64,000 nucleotides of DNA from Hymenopellis radicata (GCA_015501595.1 JADNRX010000250.1:1-64000); one strand, 5' to 3'; positions 23,762-35,718 are shown, counted from the stretch's first letter. Translations and numbers: made by a program. The notes: generated from the letters alone by a model not told the origin.

Positions 23762-25659
23762 TTATTTACGACTAGGTCTACAATCGACGACCGTCAACGG
23801 TCCATCCACAAAGACCACGCTCCCATCGGTAACCTCTTCAAACAGCTTGTCTGGATGCGAGTGGAACCCAGTCCTGTCGCAGTTGAGCAGTTCCTCGATG
23901 CCTTCTGGGACCGTAACACGAAAGATCCCGTTAGCCCTGAAGCCGCATGCTCGTTAGCAGTACTAGGAAACACAAGGATAACACACTTGTCCTCGATCCG
24001 GGAACACACAATGGATATACTTTCCGGAAGATCAAGTTGGAATCCAAGGGCGTTATGAAGGTCGACGGACGACATGAAACCTGTTGGTCGATATATTCAT
24101 AGATGCAGGAAAAGGACGAAAGCGAGCACTTACATCCCCAGGAAGGATGTGTATGAATCCACCCAAGCTGTTTGAGGCCATGCTTGAATACGTACTCGAC
24201 AAGTTCAGCATCACCGGCCTCTGTCGACGCACATTGATCCGACTTCCCTTCTTGCTGAGGGATGAAGACCGTTGTAACCCGATAAACAGTCCGCTTTCCA
24301 TGCACATCCCTGATCCTTTCCTTCACCCCAAGCAACGTCGCCAAGGTCTCGATATCCTTGGCCGTATTGGCTTGTGCTCGTGCCAAGAACTCCTCAATGC
24401 AGCGCGTTGGTACCAACATCTGTCGTAGCGGTTTTGGAGAATCCGTGGCTGTGGTGGAGAACGTCTGCATCGAGCCAGTGTGCGAGTTCGCTATGCTCAG
24501 CCGGTCGAAGTCGTTCAAGCCGTTCCGATGAGAAGCGCCTGTCATGACAGACGGCGTGCGTGAACCTGTGAAGCAATTGTCAGTAGCAGACAAGGGCATG
24601 AAAACATTTACCACGCGCACCATGATTATCTATAGAATGTAAAGATGGGGTCAGCTCTATATCACCTGAGGCAGTAAACGTAAGTACAGTGCAGTGGCAC
24701 GAACAACGCGACGTACGAATACTACCATGATGCGATCGATGCTCGCTCGTCTGGGTGGCGCGTTCAGCCTCGTCCCGCATTTCTTCGGTTACAACCTCCC
24801 ACTCGTTGTCTCCCCAGTTCATCTAGAATTCTATCAAGCATACGCGGGCGGAATGGAGAAGAACACATACTTGGGCCGAAGACCGTGACGGTGGAGCCTT
24901 CCTTAGCTTGTTTGATTGAGAACCCGTACTCCCCTTGCGTGTAGGGATGTCCGGTGATGCGACCTCTTCGTCCATAGAAGGGAGTCGCCGAAACGCAGTC
25001 TTCCGCCTGAGAGTGGGCGTTGATTTCGCCGAGGAAATGGACCCAGCCTTGTATGAACGGGACGAACTCGAGCTCGCCAGGCTTGCTGGCCGCGTATGTA
25101 TTGACTATTAATTGATATTCAGGAAAGGTGCTGCTAAATGAATCTGAGAAGCTTACTTGTTGATGGTCCTGAGAGCGATGAGAGACTTCGTCATCTTCGA
25201 TAAGCTGAGATCCAGAAGCAATCACTGGAGAGGAAGTTTGCCGAGAGCTGTAGCGCTTTGAACGAGTGGTTGATTGAGAAGAGGTGTGGATCAGGCCGTT
25301 CCGCCTTCTATGACCCGAAATGTCCTCGTCAGTCTAGAGGCATTATTTAAGAAGTGTGCTGAGAATTTAAGCCAGCGGCTTACGACGTGGGCGTTAAGCC
25401 TATTGGATAACGAAGATGCAGCACGCTCATAAGCTTGAATGCCCATGTCCTGGCTCTGACCCATAGCGCCTGGCGTCCCCCGATATATAGACTTTCTATG
25501 CTCGTCGATAGAAATGGGCACGACTTTGTTCTTCTCCCAAAGACCACGAGTAGTGGTGCGCGAAGGAATGGCGCCCATGCCAGGGAAGTAATAGTTATCA
25601 TCTGTAGCTATGTCGTCTGTCGTAGCGGGGGAATCATGATCATACGCAGCGACGGGCAT
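23762..25659 (-). CDS. AMSH/Sst2-like JAMM (MPN+) deubiquitinase
   Basis: Eight exons on the minus strand: 25384-25659, 25157-25333, 24871-25104, 24717-24822, 24612-24665, 24134-24565, 23987-24080 and 23762-23936. All phases close and give 515 residues. The C-terminal domain (about 334-510) matches the K63-specific deubiquitinase family AMSH/STAMBP/Sst2: Glu355 in NTAKDIET, the zinc site H420-T-H422-P-x6-S430-x2-D433, then a GIFRVT segment, a Cys/His-bearing loop (LLNC..TGFHSHP) and a final VVDCRP strand. This family removes K63-linked ubiquitin from cargo at ESCRT-bearing endosomes. The segment between Glu355 and the H-x-H motif is intact, so activity is plausible. Residues 1-330 are Ser/Arg-rich and mostly disordered. 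I do not see the MIT/USP8-dimerisation region usual at the N-terminus of Sst2, and an in-frame TGA lies 36 nt upstream of ATG 25659. It may be a divergent paralogue. Confidence 0.88.
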
Positions 25660-26812
25660 GATGGCGGAAATGGGTGGTGCAACGAGGGAGCCTCAATCTG
25701 AAGTCGGCAGACGGCAGCCGAAGGGCGCGTGTCGATAAGAAGACTCGGAAATGCCAAAACAGTAGTATAACGAGGCGTGCTATGATTCGCACAAGATAAA
25801 AAGCCGAATGAAGATGGGCGTTAGAAGGAAGGTCGATCGGAGCATCACCAGCGGAACTGAGTGATGTGTGAACAATAAGAAGCGAGAAAGACGGGGTAAC
25901 TCACCTTTCTCTTGTCTGATTTTACTTCAGGGCACACAATAGGCAGCGCAGAATGCAGCGATAGATCGACTAGCTGCAAAGCATCTGCGATATTCACTAC
26001 AGGAAATTTTCAACAAAACGATTTGGCCTAACCTATTTCGCCGTCCTCCACACAAAGCCACTGGACACAGAGAATAGGTCTGTACCTGTCGTGTCGATGA
26101 TAGTTCACGTCTGCGCCGGCGAGGGTCAGGTTCAAACAAACATCATGACAGCGGATGGTAAAAAGCAACCGTGAGAAAAACGCGGTCTTGTCTTCCATAC
26201 CTCCGTGAGACACGTTTCGAGAGAAGTCGAAGTTGACACAAAGCGAATTACTACCTCGTTTCTACAGTCAGACGAAGTAATATATGTGTCATTATGCCCC
26301 ACCACTTGCTCTTGTGTCTTCCATAAACACTTCTGACCGGAGAGCAGAACATCAAGGTTGCGAGTGGAAAGATGGAATTGGTTTTCGAGCTCGATATGGC
26401 GGAAGCGGTGCGTATAGATCCTGCCGAGCGTCTCAGGACAGACGTAAAGCAGAAATCTCATTGATGATGAGTGACTATAATGCCAGCGGAAGATTGGCAG
26501 CAGAAAAAGTACCATAAATGCTATTAAACTGGGCCTACTATTTAACTATGCTAGGCCAGGTAGAATGGCCAGATGATCGGCTGAAGGAAAGGCTTAATCT
26601 CAACTGCTGGTCTTGATACTTCAACGGCTGCTGATGCTCTCGGTTAGGAAGGTATTTATGTGAAAGAGAGGGTGGGGGCTATCAGAGGAAAAGACAATTC
26701 CCATGGTGCTGTCTATACCTTACTTTTATTGGCAAGACAAGATCTGAGTGAAGAAATGGTATCGTTGCTGGGCGTCATCACGTCGTCCTAGATATACATG
26801 AAGCTCGCCTTA
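25660..26812. other. Intergenic region, no firm gene
   Basis: Minus-strand frame 26132-26515 encodes a stretch with possible coding character, but no motif or exon partner could be established. The remainder looks non-coding. Confidence 0.4.
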
Positions 26813-28420
26813 TTACTGTACAGTATTCAAATTACTCTGTGACCCCTTCCTCGAAAACTTCACCGGCGTCGAACACCCATCTCCCACCGGTCTCAACATC
26901 CCAGTACCCTGAATCACCAAACCCTCCTCGTCCCCATCGCCGTCGAGCTCCCGTCGAAGCATCGCCAGATCCTCCTCCAGACTATTTAATCGCCGATCTA
27001 GTGACACTGCAGGATTACACGTGTTGATGAGCTCCAAAAGCGTGTTTACAGTCTGTTGGAGCTCGAGTTGTTGCTGCGTCGGAGGAGGTGGAGGGTTATA
27101 GATGGCCATCGGTGACGGGAGGGTGCTTGTACGAGACAACGGTGGTGCACGAGGGGAGGCTGTTACTAGCCCCGGTGTATACGGTGAAGTAGAGGTCAAT
27201 GGACCTGGTCGAGCCGCCTTGGGCGGCGGTTCTGCACCAGTAACTTGCCCCGGAGGACGACGCCGCTTGCGCGATGTCGGCGGGTCGTTTTGGTATAATC
27301 GCGCACTAAGAGAGTCGGTGACAGCTGGGGTATGGGGGCGTGTCGTCGGGACAGGTGAGGGTGAGGGTGGTGGCGGGGAAGCGTCGTTCAGTGCTGGGGG
27401 TGACGGCGCGGGAGGAATATAGATCACTTGAGGTACGGATGGATTCTGTGGGGGAGAAGTCGCCGCCGTTGCCGCGGGTAACGGCGATGGCTCCATGGCT
27501 ACAACGTCGCCTTCAACTCTCCACTCTTCCGTCTTCCGCCACTCGTCGAGGAAAGTGGCAGCGGGTATTCCAGGCTTAGCGGTATTCCATATCCAATCGC
27601 CGTCAATCTTTCTCAGACCGTCCATGAACTGCTCGACACTGACCCCCTCCGTTATCCGTGCATCAGAGACTTTGAAGCCATTATATCCCTGGACAGCAAT
27701 TCCCTTCCAATCTATAAGCTATTGTTCAATATTTACCCCCCAAGAAACGAAATAAGGCTTACGACACTTAAGAACGTCCCGCTCATAAGGAAACTCGCCA
27801 TGAATATCGTAGAACTCCTTCAACTGCTCCGGGGTAGATAGCATCCATCGCATGCGATAACGTGTCAACACCCTGTCTAGCGTTGCGCACCGCCATTTTC
27901 TGCTGCTCATACCCCAACCCTCCTCCATCGCCTTCCTCGCTGCGGCAAGAAAGGCCTGACATACCCGGGAAATATGCATAATACTGGACTTGAACTGCGC
28001 CCACTCTTTCGCTCTCAACATCGGATCTTCCACGCCCAACACCAGTTGAAGACTGGACCACTGAAACTGCGCCGCGAAAAGCAGCGGAATGCGATATGCT
28101 GCGGGTATGACCGTCGTGTTCCCGTCCGCGTCGGTGATGGTGCACCATTGTTCCATACGACTGGCGGGCCGGCCGGGTATGGAAATGGCATGTGTGACGA
28201 GCTCACGGATGACGTCCTCTTGCGGCCAGGATGAGGCGTCAATGTAGTCCAGCTCCGCGGGGTGTTGCCAGCCAAAGCCGGGAGGGGGAGGAGATTCAGA
28301 AGAGAGTTTGGTCGTGGAGTTTTCTTGTTTAACTTTGACTGAGATGGACGGTGATGCAACCTGACGTTTGGGTCGACGTGCAGACTGTGAGTCGGATTGG
28401 GCAGTGGACTGGCCGGTCAT
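26813..28420 (-). CDS. Unknown Pro-rich protein with C-terminal coiled coil
   Basis: Two exons, 27763-28420 and 26813-27711, joined by a 51-nt GTAAGC..TATAG intron in phase 1, giving about 518 residues from ATG 28420 (a TTG-initiated extension to 28435 is possible but unlikely). The N-terminal 50 residues are basic and Ser-rich. Residues 50 to about 290 form a Trp-rich globular region (PGFGWQHPAELDYID, then WCTITDADGN, then KGIAVQGYNGFKVSD across the intron, then DGDWIWN). A long Pro/Ser/Thr-rich linker with a basic patch (SRKRRRPP) follows, then a short leucine-rich coiled coil near the end (TVNTLLELINTC to LAMLRREL). The basic patch suggests a nuclear protein. I do not recognise the family. 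Splicing was chosen because it restores an uninterrupted frame into VQGYNGF. Confidence 0.72.
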
Positions 28421-28435
28421 CGTTGTGGGTGGCAA

Positions 28436-29607
28436 AAATTATAGTTTAGCTGCTCAAAAGGTGTTGAGTTCAATAGATTGAAGGAATTGAAGGTCGCGCA
28501 CTGAATATACAGCTCGTGTTTCATGAAATAATTCACAGCACGATCACAGAGTTTTTCCGGAAGACCCAGTTTTCGGTGATTCGAGACGCAGAATTGGTCC
28601 AGATCGTCCAATATTAGTGAAGGAATGGCGAATGACAGCGCGTTCTTCTGCTGCTCACAGAAATTCGAGAGATGGTGGTAGAGAAAATCGCCTTCCTAAT
28701 CGGGTTATAGAATATTCTAGACAGGGCCGCCTCGGCACCCACAACAATATGCCATTCGTGATCAGCTTTCACTGCCCGGGCGTCTTGGGGCACCTAGTGT
28801 CCGCTCCCGTAACCGCGCTGGAGGATATGGGCGATATAAAGTCGCACAGATGTCCTATGAACGTTGAATGCGAAAGCGTGGTCGTGGGGACTCCGTGTCA
28901 TTATCTCACATCACATCGTGTTGCTTGCTTTTACTGTTGCGCATCTACAGTTCCCTATCACTAGCTATTAACCTCCTCCATTCTCTCCCTGAAGCAGAGG
29001 ATGATGCACGTACGACTGATGATTGATCTGTACCTGGACTGTATTGATGTGTTGTTTACAGCTTTGTTACCACACATTCTCGCTTTGAGATGTGCTGCCC
29101 CGTAAATGTCTCTATCGCAAGTTTCTCAACGTCGATTCAGGTGTATTTTACCCCAATCCCGGACTAACAGGCTCTCAACTAGGCAGGTTTCAGCCATTAA
29201 TATCCCAGATATCCACTGGCGGGCCTCATTCTTTGATTAGTAAAGACATGCTCCGGGGATTTCTCTGATTGAAGCTTCACTGAACGTCCTGAACGTCCTG
29301 ACCTGGCCACTTTCAAGCAATACGCGTAAGCCCTAACCCTGGCCTTTTCGATCAGGAGGCGGATCATTGTATCCGCCTCCCCGATCCGTCTTACTTCCTA
29401 CCTCCATCTTTCAAGCCTCGCAGCACGTCGCCACCGCGCTTTGGCCACTCCATATGCCGACCCTCTGCAACGAGGCCACCGTGGGTTGTGGGTATTTTGC
29501 CTCATGTTCCGGACCGAAAACAACGAGGCCGTGTAATATATCATGATGGCTCTTCGTTTCCTGCCGCCCTTAGTCCTTACTCTTTAAATACCCGCCCCGC
29601 ATCTATC
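28436..29607. other. Divergent promoter region
   Basis: Lies between the minus-strand Pro-rich gene and the plus-strand Ran-binding gene. It contains the perfect inverted repeat at 29355-29380 and a short tandem (gaacgtcct twice near 29283-29300). No coding unit is supported. Confidence 0.5.
29355..29380. repeat. Perfect 10-bp inverted repeat with 6-nt loop
   Basis: The arms GGAGGCGGAT and ATCCGCCTCC flank the loop CATTGT, and GATC half-copies sit outside both arms. It lies about 230 bases upstream of the Ran-binding gene start. It could be a dyad binding site or a hairpin; the function is unknown. Confidence 0.75.
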
Positions 29608-31162
29608 ATGTCTGCTGCTGCTTTACTCCCCATTGTTACCGTCGCCGGGATGTCGCTTTCTGTTGCCGCCGGGTACGCTTTCGGACGCAGCTGGTCCAGG
29701 TTCGCAGCTTGGTTTTTTGCTTTTCCGAAACTCATCAATGCATAGGGCCAGCTTAGATGCAGAACAGATAACGCCGATACCACAATCCCCAACGGCGAGC
29801 CTCAAACGCAAGCGCATGCATGCTCACGACGAGAACAACAATGTTAGTAGTGTCTCAGTCCTAAAGATAAGGACACAGTCTCATCGCGCTACAGTCCCTC
29901 GAGTATCCCCATGTTCGCCGTCATATCTCTCCTCCTAGACTTTGCCTTACATGCTATGTCTCTAGAATCTCGCTGCCATCTACCCGAACAAGCGGACCAG
30001 AACTCCGTCGGCGTCCCCAGAACCCGAAGTAGAGCCCACAAAGGAGCAGGAGGAGGTATGGCTGCTGAATGGGGCTCGGCGATGAACACGATGTTGATAT
30101 GTACGCATGGCAGCCGACCCCCATCCCCGCACGCGAGGCCAACCCTGTATCTGAGCCGCAATCGCCTCCCGCACAGGTGCAGGAAATCAAAGCGTCGTCT
30201 CCGGTAATGTAAAGTCCTATTATATGATCCTCGTCGTCCTGAACTACATACTAGGTGGTGCCCGCTCGAGCTATTCATCCCATATCCACACCACAACGCA
30301 CCGCCGCTGTATGTCCTAAGCCTTGTTACTCTGCCATGCTAACAGCCATTTCCAGTTGGGCGGCGGTTTCGCATCCTACTCACAATCGCCATCCGCATTC
30401 TCCTCGCTTTCTTCTTCAAGTTTGAAGTCCCCTGGCCCGTCGGCGACGTGGCTAGAAGCCATTGGCGCCCAGCGCCGGGAAAGTAACCAGAAGACGACAG
30501 TGGAGGCTCTTGCGCTTCCGCCAGCAGTCAAACCCTCGACGGGTGAGGAAGACGAGGAGATCGCGTGCGAGCTCAAGGGCTTGAAGCTCTTTCTGAAGCG
30601 TGGCGCCAGGGAGTTTAATTCGCCCATCGGCGGGCATGGAAAGGTTCTGATCTCCAGGCAGAAGGCGACGAAGAGGATACGTGAGTTTTCAATTAATCAT
30701 GTTAGCTCCGACCCTTACGCGACTTTGACCAGTATTCAGACGCGAGCCGTTGTGGCAGGTCACGATGAACCTCCGCCTCACATCTCATGTCAAGTGCTCG
30801 TTTGATGACGAGGACGGAGTGTTGCGCGTGGTGTGTTTGGAGGACCAGGAGACACAACAATGCTCCGCTGATCTGGACAAGACGCAGGCACTGAAGGAAG
30901 TTGTCGTATACGCCTTCAAGGTTTGTCCCTAGCTCGTCGTATTTGTTTCTTTTCTTAAGAAGATTTGCAGCGCGGCAGATTCACATCGAAGGATGCTTTT
31001 ACGGAGTTTGCCCAAGGGGTGCTGAGGGTTGTAAAGGATGAGGGTGACGCAAAGAAGCAAGATGAAGATGAGCCTAAGAATGAGGTGAATGAGGACGACG
31101 AGAAAGCGGATGGCAATGGCGAGCCGAATGTGGTGGCTAATACGCAGGCTGTTGACGCCTGA
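29608..31162 (+). CDS. Ran-binding domain (RanBP1-like) protein, Yrb2/Nup50 type
   Basis: Exons: 29608-29699, 29746-29842, a probable 18-nt microexon near 29893-29910, 29966-30055, 30114-30203, 30255-30308, 30356-30680, 30733-30920 and 30971-31162; about 381 residues. The N-terminus is hydrophobic (LLPIVTVAGMSLSVAAGYAFG). A Lys/Arg patch (LKRKR) and an IYPNKRTRTPS segment follow, then a Ser/Phe-rich region (LGGGFASYSQSPSAF). The C-terminal region has the Ran-binding-domain order: KVLISRQKATKRILFRREPL, WQVTMNLRLTSHVKCSFDDE, VLRVVCLED, and a final helix (RGRFTSKDAFTEFAQ). The intron before ILFRREP uses the acceptor that keeps this conserved join. Such proteins bind RanGTP and assist nuclear transport. 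The C-terminus is a charged Asp/Glu/Lys tail. Phases close throughout. Confidence 0.8.
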
Positions 31163-31631
31163 GGCTCTGGAAAACTATGAGCGTCTTTGATGGCGGCTCG
31201 GAGAATCCTATGATGCTTGGCCACGAGCCATGTCCCGCAGCGCTCGAAGGAGATCGAGGCGGGAATCAGGAGCACGCTGGTTAGTGCTTCTGAGGATGAT
31301 GTGCGATGTTATGCTATGTTAACGTTATGTTCATTATCCGTAAGGTATAATGAAACGATATGTATCGGCTACAGTGCACTGTGCAGGCTTGGCTCGACGT
31401 GTGAGTAGGGATTCTGGTCTACTGCTGAATTTCATTTCATGTGTCATGCCGCATGCGGTCTGACGAAGTGAGAATGCGTTTTACTCTTTTGGGCGGGCGC
31501 CTGCCACGTTGAGTGTGGCGGAAGGCTCGATGGCTATAGAAGTGGACTATCACCGATGACTGACGAATCGATGTCAAGGTACGTCTGATAGGCAACCAGT
31601 AAGTGGATACTTTTGATCTTGTTCGGCTACC

Positions 31632-32084
31632 TTGAAGACGAAATTGGTCTATTTAACGGGTCGTGAACTTGCTTTAATCATCATTTTTTTATTCCCCAAG
31701 CTTCCTCCTGGTCTCACTCGCGCTGCTCTATGCGTTCGCCTTGTTGAAAGCGTCCTACGCCGATATCTTCTCTTGGTCGAGACGGGTATAAACGATCTTC
31801 GGTTGCTTGGGACATCCGGGAAGACCAAGATCTCTGGTACGTCAGTTATCTGGGGAGGAAGGTATGTGCGTTTTTTCGTATGTTGAACCACTTAACGGTG
31901 TGTATTTGTAGCATCGCAGGCCTCCTCACAGGCGGCGCCCTTGACGACCACTTTGAACGCGTCGTTATCGTCAAGTCAGAGGAGTGGCTTTCGGGCGAAG
32001 AAGGTAGAGAGATTGAGACATGGACTCAACTCCAACCTCACAAGCGGCTGGTGCAATATCAATCGCAGAACCCACGTCGTTTCT
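31632..32084 (+). pseudogene. N-terminal fragment of a FAD-dependent oxidoreductase
   Basis: The frame encodes PPGLTRAALCVRLVESVLRR, then ETGINDLRLLGTSGKTKIS and VIWGG. A 50-nt intron (31862-31911) splits the Rossmann glycine motif, joining GGS to IAGLLTGGALDDHFERVVIV with the following acidic residue region, then EEWLSGEEGRE and RLVQYQSQN. This order matches the start of a fungal family of FAD-binding monooxygenase-like proteins. Usual proteins of this type run to more than 500 residues. Here similarity fades after 32084, and frames downstream to about 32560 show no catalytic or C-terminal motifs. I see no proper ATG for the first exon. It is most likely a truncated relic; the FAD-binding assignment rests on the G-G-S-I-A-G-L-L motif. 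Confidence 0.55.
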
Positions 32085-33895
32085 GTAAGTCTCAGGCGGA
32101 CAAAATTAAGCTGGTTCGGTAGGTTCCTGAACTGTTTCGTAGGTAACGTTCAAATAACCATCTGCAGTCACTCGCAGTCGGAATAATGCCAAGCTCGTAG
32201 GTTTGTGACAGTGTCTCCCTTGATGTTTAAACCTCTCACAAGGGCGTTGTTAGATTATGGAATGTCTACAACAATTCGAGCAGCTGAGGAAGCTCGTGCA
32301 TCTGACATCAGGGTCTGTCAGCCGCTGGTTTATGCGCCATCTTCAGGAGCTTTTGCGTTCGTGAGTGATATGTTCTATGAATGGTGCGACACGTATTTAC
32401 TCAGGTCAATACGCAGGACGAACAGGCGGGCTCCCTCGTGTGGCGCGCCGGCACGCACAGATGATGCTGAAATGCACCTCCGTTGATGCGCCGCATCCTA
32501 TCCTGGTGATAAAGGTCCTCTGGCCAGGCGTTCCTTTCCCGCGTCGCGGACATGAATAATATGTAACACGATGTAACGAGTTAACTAACTGAACAACTTG
32601 TAACTTGTTGTCCTATACCGCCGGCCCTCACCCTCGTTCTCTTAGTAAACGGGACGATCTGAGTTGTTCGTAATTTTCCTGTCATAGAGCTGCGATAAGT
32701 AGGTCTATTTGATGTCGTGGCGCAAGCTACTTATGCCGGTCCTAGATTTGATACTCCGCAGTGAAGCCGAGAGCGGAGTATGAAAACACTGATCTCATTT
32801 CCACTTGCTTCTGCTCTTCTTTAGTTCCTCTCCATCCACCTTCCACCTCCGGAACCTGCTACTCAACGCATTAAAGAAACTTCGCCTTCTGCTACACTGA
32901 ATTCTAACCCGACTTTGACCGCGATTACTGGAACCGTTTCCTAAATTTCCAAAAAAAAAAGGGTTAGATCCTGATGTTCTGGATCTACCTTCTTAGCTTG
33001 ATGACAGGTAGGAAGTTGGAACGAGGCCACAACAATTACAGCACGTCGTTTATTCTTGATGCGCACTAGTCGAAGCTGTCAACTGGAATCTCTTTCTGGC
33101 TTACCTCTTATCGGTATTCTATGGTACCGGTATGATATGGCAAGTCTTGATCTTTGTGTGTACCGTTCTACTTGCTAAGCTATCTTAGCGCCTCTCGTAG
33201 GTTACGTTCTCGGAGTGGAGCAACTCCGGAGCATTGTGCGATATGTGGGTTCTAGGGCGCCGCGCCTATCGCGCATCCACGATCTGCGCGGCATAGAATG
33301 GCTCGTCAGTGCTCAGTTCACCTTCGCCTCATGCACTCACAACCCTCGCACTCTTCTAGCTCCATGAACTCAAAAGTTCCTGGCGTCTCTATACAATTAG
33401 ACACACCCACGAGTCTATTTCATCAGGCGATAAGCAGGGAATTCCGGAACCGCCTCCGAGTCCCTCACTCAGACTGAGCCATGACATTCCTCCTGTCTCT
33501 CCCTCACCCGAACAATTTTCATTATCCCCGTCAAGAATCGATGGCCGTCATCTCAATCGGAGATACAGCAACTTTACTGTTGTTATTCCGCCCTTCGCAC
33601 GCATGGCGGTCACAATCCTCCGATCTATAATTGAATCGCGTCTTACCTCCTCCTGCTTCGTTTCTTAATCACCGATAACTCAGCATCGTCGGTCGGGAAG
33701 GACGACCGCTCATCTCCTCCTCTTAATCCAAACGATAACGAATTCCTCTCCGCCTTGCGGAGACATTACGCCGGGGGTGCATTTCGCGTGTAGATCACAG
33801 CCTACCTCCGATGACGCATATCCATCCGTCCACCCCGTTTGCATGCTGTTTTGCAAATTGTCCCTGGGGACTTTAGCCGGGGAGGGTGCTGTGCA
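32085..33895. other. No supported gene
   Basis: This region follows the FAD relic. Short frames near 32205-32560 may be decayed coding sequence. An A10 run sits near 32951-32960. The rest up to the TATA box at 33896 appears non-coding. Confidence 0.4.
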
Positions 33896-33903
33896 TATAA
33901 AAA
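33896..33903 (+). promoter_or_regulatory. TATA box of the small secreted peptide gene
   Basis: TATAAAAA 66 bases upstream of ATG 33962, in a GC-rich context. The position and sequence fit a strong, possibly inducible, core promoter. Confidence 0.65.
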
Positions 33904-33961
33904 GACGAGGGCGTGGATTCCCCTTGCCACCCTCTTGCCTGCGTCTCGCCCTCTTTCCGCG

Positions 33962-34194
33962 ATGAAGCTGTTCACTTCGATCTTCGCTCTGCTCGTCGTT
34001 GTCGCTGCTAGTGTGTCTGCCGCCCCTCTAGGCCCGAATGCCCGCCGTATGGCCGCGGGCCTTCCGCCGCTTCCCCCAACGAGGAGGGCGATGGCAGCTC
34101 GTTAGTTTTTATTTTTATTTTTTATGTCTTTCTTGCTAGCACTAATGGATGAGCTGTTTTCCGTTCCATAGGTACTGGCCCGTCTGATGTTTGA
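33962..34194 (+). CDS. Small secreted peptide with LPPLPP motif
   Basis: Exons 33962-34100 and 34172-34194, phase 1, give 53 residues. A typical signal peptide occupies residues 1-21 (MKLFTSIFALLVVVAASVSA, cleavage near SA/AP). The mature part is about 32 residues and carries NARRMAAGLPPLPPTRR, then a short tail ending TGPSDV. Secreted peptides with an N-A-R/K-R...GLPPLPP..R motif recur in Agaricomycetes as I know them, usually as stand-alone small genes. The dibasic RR sites on both sides of LPPLPP suggest Kex2-type processing, which is inference. Role unknown: candidates are a signalling peptide, a wall-bound peptide or an effector. The strong TATA box at 33896 fits high expression. Confidence 0.82.
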
Positions 34195-35718
34195 GTTCGC
34201 CGAGCATACGCTTGAGACTGGGTAGATAAGATACGAATGGCATATGGTACGTGTCCTCACCGCCGCGAACGTTGGTCTTAGCTGAGACTAGCTTGGATCT
34301 AGACATGTAGCATCCCTAGGCCACGCCACACACACGCGCGATCGATAACATATTGCCACGAACATGAACATGAATATGGACATGCCCACGCCCAGACTGC
34401 TCCACACCTACTTCCAACCCTGTATAGATGTATCGCTTTATCGTTCACTGCTACCCCCCTTCCTTTCACACCTTCATAGACTTTTCATTTACATACATAC
34501 ATAGACACACATATTGGGCTTTCTTGTTACTGCTTGGACAATTTCATCGGACACTTGTGTACGTTTTATCTGCTTGACGCGTTTCGATATTTTAATGATA
34601 CCGCTGTCAACGAACGGACTTCGTTCGCCGCGAATGTGGCACCCTCGATTCGAGGCGGGGATAAGGCGATGACGAGGGCTTGGCTATATTTGTTCGGTAT
34701 GGCGCGACCGTTCCGTGTGGCGCGGCGCAGTTTGACGTGGCTGTGCGGGCAACGAACGTGCATCATATTGAACGAGTGCTTCGTCGTGAATGACCGGAGT
34801 CAATAGAAGCCTTCGACGCATGAATGGGTGGGCTATGTTCGGTATTCACACCAATTCTGGGCGCATGGCGGGTGACGCAAATGAGAGCATCATGCTCAGC
34901 TCATAAGATCTCTCGTTTCAGACAATTAGGAGACATACAGCACTAACCGTAGACATCGCGGCATAGAATAAACACCGCAACTGGACTTCCACATCGCATG
35001 GTATCAAAGACATTGCAGAGTTTGTCGCTGACATCTCTCGGCAGTCGATGTGTGCGCGTAGTAGTTCGAGTGAATAGTTGCTTTGTGTCGGTGCGCCTTT
35101 GAACGACTTGAAAAACTCGATGGTCTTTAGGGAAACTTCTACGATTCCACAGGTGGATTAGGTCGATATGAATTGAAGATGAATGTCAACGGCTTCCAAA
35201 GCCTGCTCGGTTTCATGAATCGAGTGTCTTATGCAGACAGCCTAAGCTAATGCGATAGTGGAGTCAGTACGTTAACGATGCGTAGTGTCCGTTCGTTCTA
35301 GTCGCGGTCCTGGGTCAACAAGGGGAGACAGGCATTCAATGTTCGTTTATAAGGTGGTCGCTACAGTACATAATTGGGGTATTGATTACTGGCATTTGAG
35401 TTAAGAGCCGAAAAAGAATCAATCAACAATTTCTCCTCATCTAGCACGATAGCACCGGGCTTCTGCTTTCTCTTTCCGACAATCGACAACAACGCCGTAT
35501 ACTAGCGGCAAGGAGGTCATTGACCGTGGCCTGAGAGCGCGGCGAAAGATGGTGGCATCATCAGCGGCAACGACGGGGATAATCGTTTTCAGACGTGAAA
35601 GCTTCACGGTAGAAAAGAAACCTGTTTGTCGCATTAGATTGACATCCAACTAATTTGCCATCCCACACAGGCGCGGGGAATTCGCGCCCCGACGAGTTGC
35701 CGAGCCGGAATCCCCACG
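34195..35718. other. Intergenic region, no supported gene
   Basis: 3' flank of the secreted peptide gene (with a catgaacatgaacatgaatatgg repetitive patch near 34362) and upstream flank of the disulfide isomerase gene. No frame shows a domain. Confidence 0.5.

Noticed and set aside
27102..27422. Plus-strand Gly/Arg/Val-rich frame
   Set aside because: It is the antisense shadow of the Pro/Ser-rich linker of the gene at 26813-28420.
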